Assembly (NCBI RefSeq): GCF_013184805.1
Contig: NZ_JAATNG010000002.1
Span: forward strand, 186,001-250,000
Source: Pseudoruegeria sp. HB172150
GTDB taxonomy: Bacteria > Pseudomonadota > Alphaproteobacteria > Rhodobacterales > Rhodobacteraceae
DNA: 64,000 nt
Reading direction: 5' to 3'
Shown here: positions 33,518 through 41,624 of the stretch, one piece after another
How positions within the stretch are numbered: position 1 is the stretch's first letter
Layout of the letters: each line of letters begins with the position of its first letter
Notes under the pieces: model-generated
Seen by the model: only the letters and a program-made list of their open reading frames with translations
Told to the model about the DNA's origin: nothing
Database searches by the model: none
Program-made: the position numbers and the translations under genes

Positions 33518-33766
33518 ATGACCGACCTGAGCCATATGGCCGTGTCCGGCGCCGAGATCGCGGTGCGGGTGACGCCGAAGGCGTCGCGGAACGCGGTGAA
33601 GGCGGAGGACGGCGCGATCCGGGTCTACGTGACGACGGTGCCCGAGGGAGGCAAGGCCAACGCGGCGGTGCAGAAGCTGCTGGCGAAGGCGCTGGGCGTG
33701 CCGAAGACCGGGCTGACGCTGATCCGGGGGCAGACTTCGAGGGACAAGGTCTTCCGGGTCGGTTGA
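33518..33766 (+). CDS. DUF167 (YggU) family protein
   Basis: 82 residues from the ATG at 33518; GTGGAGG lies about ten bases upstream. The family signature VRVTPKASRNAV and VTTVPEGGKANAAVQKLLAKAL is clear, ending SRDKVFRV. The YggU fold is known but its function is not. Divergent from the HDAC-like gene by 64 bases. Confidence 0.9.
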   Translation: MTDLSHMAVSGAEIAVRVTPKASRNAVKAEDGAIRVYVTTVPEGGKANAAVQKLLAKALGVPKTGLTLIRGQTSRDKVFRVG

Positions 33767-33815
33767 GCCTGTTCGGGCCGGTGGATTCCCCTGGGTCGCC
33801 AGCGGTCCAGGTGCG

Positions 33816-36161
33816 CTATTCGCCGTAAGGCACCCAGATCGTCTTGACCTCGGTCGCCGCGGCGAGGAAGGCGCGGCCTTCCGCCGTGGTCCAGTCGGTG
33901 GCGCGGCCATTGTTCACCCAGGTCCGTTTCAGGTTTCCGGCCGCCTCTTTCTCGATGACGGCGGAGAGGTCGGAGGAGGAGAAGCTCCAGACCGCGTCCA
34001 CGTCCATGTGGCCGGCGAGTTGGGGCGCCAGTTCGGCGTGCGATCCGGTGAGGATGTTGGCGGTGCCGGCGGGGACGTCGGAGGTTTCGAGGAGCTGGTA
34101 GAAGTCGGTCGCGGCCAGCGGATAGGCTTCGGAGGCGACGGCGACGAGGCGGTTGCCCATGGCCAGTGCCGGGCCGAGGACCGAGACGAGGCCGAGAAGC
34201 GGCGCCTCGTCGGGGCAGAAGGCGCCGATGACGCCGACCGGCTCGTTCATTGCAAGGGCGATGCCGCGCAGGGGTACGCCCTTGGCGGCACAGTCGTATT
34301 TGTCGGCCCATGCGGCATAGGTGAAGAGGCGGGAGATTGCGGTGTCGACCTCGTCCTGTGCCGCCTTGTGGCCCTCGCTGGTGAGGTCCGTCAGGCGGGC
34401 GGCGAATTCCTCGGCGCGGGCGGAAAGGTTCTCGGCGAGGTAATAGAGGATCTGCGCGCGCAGGTGGCCGGTGGTCCTGGACCAACCGGAGGCGTTGCGC
34501 GCGGCCTCGACGGCGTTGCGGATATCCTTGCGGTTGGCGATGGGCGGGTGGCCGAGGAGCTTGCCCTTGGCCGACCAGACCGGGCGGGAATAGCCGCCGT
34601 CGGGGCGGGCCTGCTTGCCACCGATGTAGAGCTTGGCGGTGCGGTCGAGAGTGTCGACGGTGGCGTCCTTGGGGGCGTCCACCGGTTTCACGGGTTTCAG
34701 TGCCTTGGTGCTGCCCTTGGGTTTGGTGTAGGCGAGCAGACCTTCCCAGCCGCCTTCGCGCCCGAAGCCGCTTTCGCGGACGCCGCCAAACCCGGCGGCG
34801 GCGTCGAAGAGGTTGGTGGCGTTGACCCAGACCACGCCTGCCGCGAGCTTTGGCGCGATATCGAGGGCGAGGTTCACGTTTTCCGACCAGACCGTGGCGG
34901 CGAGGCCGTAGCGGGTGTTGTTGGCGAGCTGCACCGCCTCGGCCGGGGTGCGGAAGGTCGTGCCGACAAGCACGGGGCCGAAGATTTCCTCCTGCATCAG
35001 GCGGTCGGCAGGCTCCAGCCCGGTGATCAGCGTCGGCGGGTAGTAGCAGCCGTTCTCGGGCAGCGGCGCGTTGGCGCGGTAGATGTCGCCCGCGCTGCCT
35101 TCGACCATCGTGGCGATGGTCTGGAGCTGAACCGGGTCCACCACCGCGCCGACGTCGATGCACTTGTCGAGCGGATCGCCGACGCGCAGTCCGTCCATGC
35201 GGCGTTTGAGCTTTTCATAGAAACGGTCGGCGATGCCTTCCTGCACCAGCAGGCGCGAGCCGGCGCAGCAGACCTGGCCGGAATTGAACCAGATCGCGTC
35301 GACCAGCCCCTCGATGGCGCTGTCGAGATCGGCGTCGTCGAAGACGATGTAGGGGGATTTGCCGCCTAGTTCGAGCGTCAGCGCCTTGCCGGATCCCGCC
35401 GTCGCCTCGCGGATACGGCGGCCGACCGAGGTGGAGCCGGTGAAGGCGACCTTGTCGATGTCGTCGTGGTTCACGATCATCTCGCCAACGGCGCCGTCGC
35501 CGGTGACGATGTTGACGACGCCTCTGGGCAGCCCCGCCTCGGCGCAGAGCTCGGCGAAGAGCAGCGCGGTGAGCGAGGTGTATTCGGCGGGCTTCAGCAC
35601 CACCGTGTTGCCCATCGCGATGGCGGGCGCGACCTTCCATGCCAGCATGAGGAGCGGGAAGTTCCACGGGATGATCTGGCCGCAGACGCCGAGCGCCTCG
35701 CGGTCCGGCAGTTCGGCCTGCATCAGCTGCGCCATGCCTGCGTGGTAGTAGAAGTGGCGCGCGACGAGCGGCACGTCGATGTCGCGGCTTTCGCGGATCG
35801 GCTTGCCGTTGTCGAGGGTTTCCAGAACGGCGAGCAGACGGGAATGTTTCTGGACGAGGCGGGCGATGGCGTAGAGGTATTTTGCGCGTTCGTGCCCCGA
35901 AAGCTTCGACCATTTCGGCTGCGCCTTGCGGGCGGCGGCGACGGCAGCGTCGACATCCTTCTGCGTGGCCTGCGAGATTGTCGCCAGCACCTCGCCGGTT
36001 GCAGGGTTCTTCGACGGGAAGCCCTCACCCGGTTCGGTCATCCTGCCGTCGATGAAATGGCCGTAGCGGTCACCGCCGTCGACCAGCCAGGCCAGAGCCT
36101 CGGCCGCGCTTTCGGGGGCGGGGCCGTATTCCATCGTGTCGAAGATCTCGGGGACGTTCAT
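33816..36161 (-). CDS. ALDH16-type two-domain aldehyde dehydrogenase
   Basis: 781 residues, roughly 1.6 times a normal aldehyde dehydrogenase. The N-terminal domain is complete: PWNFP (Asn167), LELGG (Glu264) and GQVCCAG with the nucleophile Cys298. The C-terminal part (about 510-781) is a second dehydrogenase-like domain that lacks the matching Asn, Glu and Cys; CPDEAPLL stands where PWNFPL would be. That is the plan of the ALDH16 family, known from Loktanella and vertebrates, where the second domain is structural. Starting at 36161, it overlaps the small secreted-protein gene by four bases. With deoC upstream, acetaldehyde or glyceraldehyde phosphate from deoxyribose is a likely source of substrate (inference). 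Confidence 0.92.
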   Translation of the reverse strand: MNVPEIFDTMEYGPAPESAAEALAWLVDGGDRYGHFIDGRMTEPGEGFPSKNPATGEVLATISQATQKDVDAAVAAARKAQPKWSKLSGHERAKYLYAIARLVQKHSRLLAVLETLDNGKPIRESRDIDVPLVARHFYYHAGMAQLMQAELPDREALGVCGQIIPWNFPLLMLAWKVAPAIAMGNTVVLKPAEYTSLTALLFAELCAEAGLPRGVVNIVTGDGAVGEMIVNHDDIDKVAFTGSTSVGRRIREATAGSGKALTLELGGKSPYIVFDDADLDSAIEGLVDAIWFNSGQVCCAGSRLLVQEGIADRFYEKLKRRMDGLRVGDPLDKCIDVGAVVDPVQLQTIATMVEGSAGDIYRANAPLPENGCYYPPTLITGLEPADRLMQEEIFGPVLVGTTFRTPAEAVQLANNTRYGLAATVWSENVNLALDIAPKLAAGVVWVNATNLFDAAAGFGGVRESGFGREGGWEGLLAYTKPKGSTKALKPVKPVDAPKDATVDTLDRTAKLYIGGKQARPDGGYSRPVWSAKGKLLGHPPIANRKDIRNAVEAARNASGWSRTTGHLRAQILYYLAENLSARAEEFAARLTDLTSEGHKAAQDEVDTAISRLFTYAAWADKYDCAAKGVPLRGIALAMNEPVGVIGAFCPDEAPLLGLVSVLGPALAMGNRLVAVASEAYPLAATDFYQLLETSDVPAGTANILTGSHAELAPQLAGHMDVDAVWSFSSSDLSAVIEKEAAGNLKRTWVNNGRATDWTTAEGRAFLAAATEVKTIWVPYGE

Positions 36162-36547
36162 AGGTTGCCTTTGCATGAAACTGTCATGTGCCTCACCGAA
36201 TTCGGGTCCTGCACGATCCGGACGATCTTCACAGGCCAGAAGACACCGCTCCGGGACCGGATATTTGTATGGGCCGAATAGGCGAAATAGGCGTCGCCGT
36301 CTTCGACATAAACCCGGCCGAGCTCCGTTTCGTCGACCTGTTTGGCGACGATCCGGTCGTGCCCGTCCGACAGAGTCATCCTTTTGTCGTTGAACTGGAT
36401 CGTGACGTCGTCGCTTTCCTCGCCGGCGTTGGAAATCCAGGGTCCGCACCGTATCAAGAAGGTCTGCGCATGCGCCGGGACGATGGCGAAGCAGAGTAGC
36501 GCCGGGACCAAGATCGAAACCGTTCGGGCGATTCTATGCGAGCGCAT
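36158..36547 (-). CDS. Small secreted protein between deoC and ALDH16
   Basis: 129 residues. A Sec signal peptide (about 1-28, ending VPAHAQ) is followed by a short mature domain with an early and a late cysteine (Cys34 and the one in MTVSCKGNL), which could form one disulfide. Beta-rich with acidic stretches; not recognised. It overlaps the deoC stop by 14 bases and the ALDH16 start by four, so all three are translated from one message. A periplasmic protein locked between two cytoplasmic enzymes is odd. Confidence 0.72.
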   Translation of the reverse strand: MRSHRIARTVSILVPALLCFAIVPAHAQTFLIRCGPWISNAGEESDDVTIQFNDKRMTLSDGHDRIVAKQVDETELGRVYVEDGDAYFAYSAHTNIRSRSGVFWPVKIVRIVQDPNSVRHMTVSCKGNL

Positions 36548-37538
36548 GTCGGTATCCTGCGGAGTAGCGGCCTGTCACGTGATGTTCCAATTGACGCTCG
36601 ATATCGCCGAGGAGCGAGGAGGCGCCGAAGCGGAACATGTCCGGCTCTAGCCAGCGGTTCCCAAGTTCGTCCTTGATCAGTGTCAGGTAGGTCAGCGCGT
36701 CCTTGGCCTTGGAGATGCCGCCGGCGGGCTTGTAGCCGATCCGGTGGCCTGTGCGGTCGAAGTAGTCGCGAAGCGCCCGGATCATGACGAGGGAGACGGG
36801 CAGGGTGGCGTTCACGCTCTCCTTGCCGGTGGAGGTCTTGATGAAGTCGGCGCCGGCCATCATGCAGACCAGCGAGGCGCGGGCGACGTTGCGCAGGCTG
36901 CCGAGTTCGCCGGTGGCGAGGATCGCCTTCACATGCGCGTCGCCGCAGGCGTCGCGGAAGGCGCGCATCTCGTCATAGAGCGCCTGCCAGTTGCCGGTCA
37001 GCACGTGGCGGCGGGAGATGACGATGTCGATCTCCTTCGCGCCGGCCTTTACCGACTCGCCGATCTCGGCGATGCGCAGGTTCAGTGGTGACAGGCCCGC
37101 CGGGAAGCCGGTGGAAACCGCGGCGACGGGGATGTTCGTGCCCTCCAGCGCGGCGACAGCGGTGGGGACCATCTCGTGATAGACGCAGACCGCGCCGGTG
37201 GTGATCGGCGGCATGCCGAGGGCATCGAGGATATCCTGCCGCACCGGCTGCCGCGCCTTGGCGCAGAGGCGGCGGACGCGCCCGGGCGTGTCGTCGCCGG
37301 ACAGGGTCGTCAGGTCGATCAGGGTGATCGCCTTGCAGAGCCACGCGGCCTGATAGTCCTTCTTGACCGAGCGGCGGCCGGGCAGGGTGGCGGCGCGGCG
37401 CTCGATGGCGGAGGTGTTGGCCTGTGCGGACATGACCCAGTCAAGGTCAAGCTCCATCCCCGGATTGCGCGCCTCGTGCAGCTGCGGCAGCTGGGCGGTG
37501 CCGGTACCGGAGGCGGCCCTGATTTCCGTCTGTTCCAA
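36534..37538 (-). CDS. deoC: Deoxyribose-phosphate aldolase
   Basis: 334 residues from a TTG at 37538, with GGAGG nine bases upstream and no nearby ATG. DeoC cleaves 2-deoxyribose-5-phosphate to acetaldehyde and glyceraldehyde-3-phosphate. The class I Schiff-base lysine is in FIKTSTGKES and the proton-relay lysine in GYKPAGGIS; VSTGFPAGLSPLNLRIAEI and EIDIVISRRHVLTGNW match the family. It is longer than the E. coli enzyme by an N-terminal extension of about 70 residues, as in Rhodobacterales homologs. It heads a coupled run with the secreted protein and ALDH16. Confidence 0.95.
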   Translation of the reverse strand: MEQTEIRAASGTGTAQLPQLHEARNPGMELDLDWVMSAQANTSAIERRAATLPGRRSVKKDYQAAWLCKAITLIDLTTLSGDDTPGRVRRLCAKARQPVRQDILDALGMPPITTGAVCVYHEMVPTAVAALEGTNIPVAAVSTGFPAGLSPLNLRIAEIGESVKAGAKEIDIVISRRHVLTGNWQALYDEMRAFRDACGDAHVKAILATGELGSLRNVARASLVCMMAGADFIKTSTGKESVNATLPVSLVMIRALRDYFDRTGHRIGYKPAGGISKAKDALTYLTLIKDELGNRWLEPDMFRFGASSLLGDIERQLEHHVTGRYSAGYRHALA

Positions 37539-37614
37539 GGTTGTTCCTCCACTTGCCCCACGGACGGCGAAGACCGTCGCATGGGGGCTGGTGCTTGGCA
37601 AGGCGGACCCGATG

Positions 37615-38799
37615 TCAGGGTCGGCGGCGTTCCTCCCACCCGTCGAGTGCGGCGGCGAAGGTGGCCTCGTCGTCGCCATCCTGCAGCGCCTTGGTCATCA
37701 GGTCCGCCTGGCTGGCGGGAGCGAGGCCGCCGATGGGCGGGTCGCTGTCGAGGTTGGTGGGGAAGGCATAGCCCTCGGCGCAGGCGGCGATGGCGGCGGC
37801 GGTTTCCTCTGGCGTCAGCTTGCCATCGGCGACGAGTGCCTTGAGCGGCGAGTAGAGCGCGCGGGTCATGGCGGTGCGGTCGACCGCCTCCATCGCGCGG
37901 CCCATCGCGGAACTGATCTGCAGCAGGTTCGCCATGCGGCAGATGTCGGCGGTGCGGTTGGTGCCCGCGCCGTGCATCAGTGCCGGGTTGAAGAACACGG
38001 CGTCGCCCTTCTTCAGTGGCAGCTGCGCGTGGTTCTCGGCGAAATAGGCCTGAAAGTCGGGGCGCGTGAAGGCGATGTACCCGGCGCCGTAGCGCTGCGA
38101 ATAGGGCAGCAGCATCGTCGGGCCGCTTTCCACGGGCATGTCGCAATGAGCGACGGCGCCCTGAAGGGTCAGGCCGGGCGACAGCGCGTGAATATGCGCC
38201 GGGAAGCGGGCGGCCTGCTCGGTCGACATGAAGCCGAGATGATAGTCGCGATGCGCATTCTGGGCGGCGCCGCCGGGATTTACACGGTTGACCTGCGCGG
38301 TGAACTGGTAGCCGGGGCCGAGCCATGCCTCTGCGGCGAGAGCCAGGCAGGTGTTGCCGTAGTAGAGCGCGAAGCCTTCCGGATCTGCGAGGCAGTGCTT
38401 TTGCAGCGCGTTCCAGATCCGGTCATTCGCGCCGGGCTTGGCGAAATGGTCGCCCGCGCCGGCACCTGCGGCACGTTCTTCTTCAATGATACGGTCGAAG
38501 AGGGCGGTGGCACGGTCGACGGGCGCGGTGTCGGGGTAGGCGGACTGGATAACGAGGACGCCGGGGCCGTTCAGCAGAAGCTTCGCCCATTCCTGCATCA
38601 GCGCCTTGCGGCCCTGCGCATCCATCGCGCGGATGGCGTTGCCGTCATAGATCGGGATCTTCGCTTCGATCCCGCTGGCGTGGGGGTAGTCGGCGGCGTC
38701 GGTCTCGGCGGGAATGCCGGCGGCGAATTCCGACAGGTCGCCACTGTCGGCGGCATACCAGACATCGCCCCGCCGGAAGCTGGGATTGGGTTCGTTCAT
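37615..38799 (-). CDS. Phytanoyl-CoA dioxygenase (PhyH) family oxygenase
   Basis: 394 residues. Non-haem iron, 2-oxoglutarate-dependent fold with the facial triad His183-Asp185 (AHRDYH) and His276 (LMHGAGTNRT), and Arg282 as the likely 2-oxoglutarate anchor. Family members hydroxylate lipids, ectoine, mitomycin and many small molecules. It lies 76 bases upstream of deoC on the same strand, so it could hydroxylate a nucleoside or sugar entering that pathway; this is speculation. The C-terminal 90 residues form an extra helical region. Confidence 0.9.
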   Translation of the reverse strand: MNEPNPSFRRGDVWYAADSGDLSEFAAGIPAETDAADYPHASGIEAKIPIYDGNAIRAMDAQGRKALMQEWAKLLLNGPGVLVIQSAYPDTAPVDRATALFDRIIEEERAAGAGAGDHFAKPGANDRIWNALQKHCLADPEGFALYYGNTCLALAAEAWLGPGYQFTAQVNRVNPGGAAQNAHRDYHLGFMSTEQAARFPAHIHALSPGLTLQGAVAHCDMPVESGPTMLLPYSQRYGAGYIAFTRPDFQAYFAENHAQLPLKKGDAVFFNPALMHGAGTNRTADICRMANLLQISSAMGRAMEAVDRTAMTRALYSPLKALVADGKLTPEETAAAIAACAEGYAFPTNLDSDPPIGGLAPASQADLMTKALQDGDDEATFAAALDGWEERRRP

Positions 38800-38869
38800 G
38801 ATGTCCTCCCTACGGCCCGTAGTCTACGGCATGGCCGGGCGCGAGGGAAGTTCCGCGGCCGTGGGATCG

Positions 38870-39868
38870 TCAGAGATTTGAAGAGGCGAACAGGCGGTCT
38901 TCGCGCGCGTAGTCGAAGTGATCTCGCGGGTAGGCGGCGAACTGCGGCAGGACCTTGCGCCAGTCGGCGTTGCGGGTGGCTTCGGCAAGCCAGTCGAGCG
39001 CTTTTGGGACGGTTTCGGCGTAGGTTCCGGCGTTTGGGGCCGAGCTGGCGCAGACGAAGGGGCGCGGGGTGGACCAGGGCGTTGCACCGACCTTGGCAGG
39101 GAAGCTGGTGTCGGAGAGCAGCACGAGCTCTGCCGTGAGGCCGGTCGCCGCCATGATCGCCCGGCCGATTTCGGCCACCGTCGGCGCATCGGCATCCGTC
39201 ACATTCAGGATCTGCGGGCGGTCTGGCTCCAGCGCCCACAGTAACGCCTCTGCTATTGCGGCGGTCGAAGTGGTCTGGAACCGGCTGCGCCCGTCGAAGG
39301 CGAGCGGGATCTTCGTGCGGCCATCCTGAAGGCGGCGGAGAAACCAGTATTCCCGCGCGTGCCTGCTGTGGGGGCCGTGGATGGCGCAGGGGCGGAGGAT
39401 GGTCACGCGGCCGGTGGCGCCGTCGAGCAGACGGCGCTCCATCGCGACCTTGCGGGTGGAATAGGTGGCGGGGCCGGGTGCGACGGTGGGGTGATCCTCG
39501 GGGATCGGGACGGGGAGGTCCGGGAAGCCGGTATCGGCGGCCTCGTCCAGCGTGCGGCCCTGTTCGTCGCAGTAGACGCTGGCGCTGGAGATCGCGGCGA
39601 TGTGACCGACCGACACCTGCACCTCCAGCAACTGCCCGGCGTGGTCCGCGTCGTAGGCGATGCAGTCCAGCAGCAGGTCGGCACCGTCGCCGATCGCGTC
39701 CGCCAGTGTGCCGGAGGTGTCCCGGTCGAGGATTGCGTGCCGCCACGGCCCCTGGCTCGGCGGGGGCGTCCGGGAGGCGAGGACGACGTTCCAGCCCGCG
39801 CGGTCAAGGCGGTCGGCGACCGCCATGCCGATCTGGCCGGTCCCGCCGAGGAGCAAGGCGCGCGGCAT
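38870..39868 (-). CDS. NAD-dependent epimerase/dehydratase family protein
   Basis: 332 residues, extended short-chain dehydrogenase type. The nucleotide-binding motif GGTGQIG (8-14) and a YSTRK catalytic Tyr/Lys pair are visible, with SSASVY preceding. The C-terminal half carries substrate specificity and is not diagnostic. It follows the SRPBCC gene by about 25 bases and precedes PhyH by 70, on the same strand. Confidence 0.88.
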   Translation of the reverse strand: MPRALLLGGTGQIGMAVADRLDRAGWNVVLASRTPPPSQGPWRHAILDRDTSGTLADAIGDGADLLLDCIAYDADHAGQLLEVQVSVGHIAAISSASVYCDEQGRTLDEAADTGFPDLPVPIPEDHPTVAPGPATYSTRKVAMERRLLDGATGRVTILRPCAIHGPHSRHAREYWFLRRLQDGRTKIPLAFDGRSRFQTTSTAAIAEALLWALEPDRPQILNVTDADAPTVAEIGRAIMAATGLTAELVLLSDTSFPAKVGATPWSTPRPFVCASSAPNAGTYAETVPKALDWLAEATRNADWRKVLPQFAAYPRDHFDYAREDRLFASSNL

Positions 39869-39892
39869 GGCGGCGGACCCGGCGGGCCGGGA

Positions 39893-40363
39893 TCAGGCCG
39901 CAGTCACCATGACGGACTGTGCGGCACCGGCGTAGAGGGCGCAGAACACGGTATCCCAGCCGCTGTGGTAGTTCTGGCGTAGCGACGCGGCCTCGGCGCC
40001 GAGGGCCCGCCAGTTGTCGTGGATCAGCGTCACTTTCGTGCCGTCGGCGACGACGTCGAAACTGACATGAACGTGGCTCGCCTGATCCTCCGGCCGGCCG
40101 ACATGCCAGGTCATGCCGAAGGCGCGGCCCGGATCCCATTCGGTGACGCGGCCCCATTGCGCGGTGCTGCCATCCGGTTTGGTTTCAAAGACCGCGCCGC
40201 CTTCCTCCGGTGTCACCGTGACGGATTTCGCCGTCTCGCCGTCGCCGGCGGAGAGGGAATGGGTGTCGAGCGGCCACCAGTCGGACATTTCCTCGGTGAA
40301 TAGCGTGAAGGCGCGCTCGGGAGAGAGCGGCACGGTGACGGTCTTGACGATGGGGCCGGTCAT
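39893..40363 (-). CDS. SRPBCC (AHSA1-like) protein partnered with ArsR
   Basis: 156 residues from the ATG at 40363. The fold signature VTVPLSPERAFTLFTEEMSDWWPLD and the later GRVTEWDPGRAFGMTW, VSFDVVADGTKVTL and LRQNYHSGWDTVF are typical of Aha1/START-like SRPBCC proteins. Such genes are very often coupled to a small ArsR regulator, as here by ATGA; the ligand is usually unknown. Confidence 0.9.
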   Translation of the reverse strand: MTGPIVKTVTVPLSPERAFTLFTEEMSDWWPLDTHSLSAGDGETAKSVTVTPEEGGAVFETKPDGSTAQWGRVTEWDPGRAFGMTWHVGRPEDQASHVHVSFDVVADGTKVTLIHDNWRALGAEAASLRQNYHSGWDTVFCALYAGAAQSVMVTAA

Positions 40364-40692
40364 TTCGGGGGGTCCTTGCTGTTGCTCTCTTTCGCGATCT
40401 CTCGGGCGCGGGCGGCGAAGCTGCCGAGCGCGTCGTCCCACAGGCTGTCGAGCCAGCGGCGCAGGTCCTCGAAACCCTGCGGCGCAAGGCGGTAGAGGCG
40501 GCGGGTGCCGCTTGGTTCGACCAGCAGAAGCCCGGCATCGCTGAGCACTTTCAGGTGCTGCGACACGGCCGGGCGGCTGATCGGAAGGTCCTGCGCCAGC
40601 CGTCCTACCGGCTGCGGCCCGTCGCGCAACCGCTCGATCAGCGAGCGGCGCGTCGGGTCGGCCAGGGCGGCGATGGCAGATTCGTAAGACAT
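40360..40692 (-). CDS. ArsR family transcriptional regulator
   Basis: 110 residues forming a winged helix: AIAALADPTRRSLIERLRDG, then the recognition helix SRPAVSQHLKVLSDAGLL and the wing PSGTRRLYRLAPQG. There are no metal-binding cysteines, so it belongs to the non-metal ArsR branch paired with SRPBCC proteins. A duplicated GTAAG-N6-CTTAC site overlaps its start codon, consistent with autorepression. Confidence 0.95.
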   Translation of the reverse strand: MSYESAIAALADPTRRSLIERLRDGPQPVGRLAQDLPISRPAVSQHLKVLSDAGLLLVEPSGTRRLYRLAPQGFEDLRRWLDSLWDDALGSFAARAREIAKESNSKDPPK

Positions 40693-40716
40693 GACTTACC
40701 GTAAGTGATGACTTAC
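40684..40716. promoter_or_regulatory. Duplicated operator GTAAG-N6-CTTAC
   Basis: Two 16-base inverted repeats, 40684-40699 and 40701-40716, one base apart, each GTAAG, six bases, CTTAC; both cores end ATGA. The first covers the ArsR start codon (40690-40692), the second lies just upstream. This looks like tandem binding of two ArsR dimers and autorepression. Confidence 0.75.
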
Positions 40717-40841
40717 ATACCTGTCAAGCGCGTGCTAGGGTCGATTCGTCCGGGCGGTGCCCTTGCGGCTGGTTCCGGCAGTAAATAAGACTCTGTTGAC
40801 AGTTCACCGGCTACACCGGTGCCGATAGCGAGGCAGGCGAT

Positions 40842-41480
40842 ATGATGGACCCGATCGATCAGTATAATCACTACATGAACAACCTCGTGCCGATGGTGGT
40901 CGAGCAGACCAGCCGCGGCGAACGGGCCTATGACATTTTCTCGCGCCTGCTGAAGGAGCGGATCATTTTCGTGAACGGCCCGATCCACGACGGCATGTCG
41001 AGCCTTGTCGTCGCGCAGCTGCTGTTCCTGGAGTCGGAGAACCCGAAAAAGGAAATCTCCATGTATATCAACAGCCCCGGCGGTGTCGTCACCTCGGGCC
41101 TGGCGATGTACGACACGATGCAATACGTGCGCCCGAAGGTGTCCACGCTGATCGTGGGGCAGGCGGCCTCGGCCGGGTCGCTGCTGGCGATCGCGGGTGA
41201 GACGGGGATGCGCTTTGCGCTGCCTAACGCGCGCATCATGGTTCACCAGCCCTCTGGCGGCTACCAGGGCCAGGCGACGGACATCATGATCCATGCCGAG
41301 GAAACCCAGAAACTGAAGCGCAGGCTCAACGAAATTTACGCAAAACACTCCGGTCAGCCTGTCGAAGCGGTTGAGGCTGCGCTGGAACGTGATAACTTCA
41401 TGTCCCCGGAAGAGGCCCTGGAATGGGGCCATCTGGACGAGATTGTGGAGAACCGCGCCAGGCCTGAAGGCGACGCTTAA
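40842..41480 (+). CDS. clpP: ATP-dependent Clp protease proteolytic subunit
   Basis: 212 residues. Serine protease with catalytic triad Ser110 (GQAASAGS), His135 (MVHQP) and Asp184 (ERDNF). ClpP tetradecamers degrade proteins unfolded by ClpX or ClpA. A TTGACA at 40796-40801 may be the -35 element; no convincing -10 is seen. GAGG lies seven bases before the ATG. Followed by clpX, the usual alphaproteobacterial order. Confidence 0.98.
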   Translation: MMDPIDQYNHYMNNLVPMVVEQTSRGERAYDIFSRLLKERIIFVNGPIHDGMSSLVVAQLLFLESENPKKEISMYINSPGGVVTSGLAMYDTMQYVRPKVSTLIVGQAASAGSLLAIAGETGMRFALPNARIMVHQPSGGYQGQATDIMIHAEETQKLKRRLNEIYAKHSGQPVEAVEAALERDNFMSPEEALEWGHLDEIVENRARPEGDA

Positions 41481-41484
41481 CCAC

Positions 41485-41504
41485 GAAAGCACGTTGTTGC
41501 TTTC
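41485..41504 (+). terminator. Weak hairpin between clpP and clpX
   Basis: GAAAGCA (41485-41491) and TGCTTTC (41498-41504) pair around six bases just after the clpP stop. It may attenuate read-through into clpX; the following CTGTCATTTT is only loosely T-rich. The remaining clpP-clpX gap (to 41624) holds no gene. Confidence 0.4.
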
Positions 41505-41624
41505 CTGTCATTTTGGCGTTGTGCCTTTTTGGGCTCTGCCCTAGGCTACCTGGCAAATCAGGAGCATCGCCGGCGCGTGCGGCAGAACACGCCGCTCGGG
41601 CCACGAAGCCCAGGGGAATAAGAG

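Noticed and set aside
34008-35369. Plus-strand frame inside the ALDH16 gene
   Set aside because: Antisense composition artefact; the ALDH16 frame has all catalytic residues.
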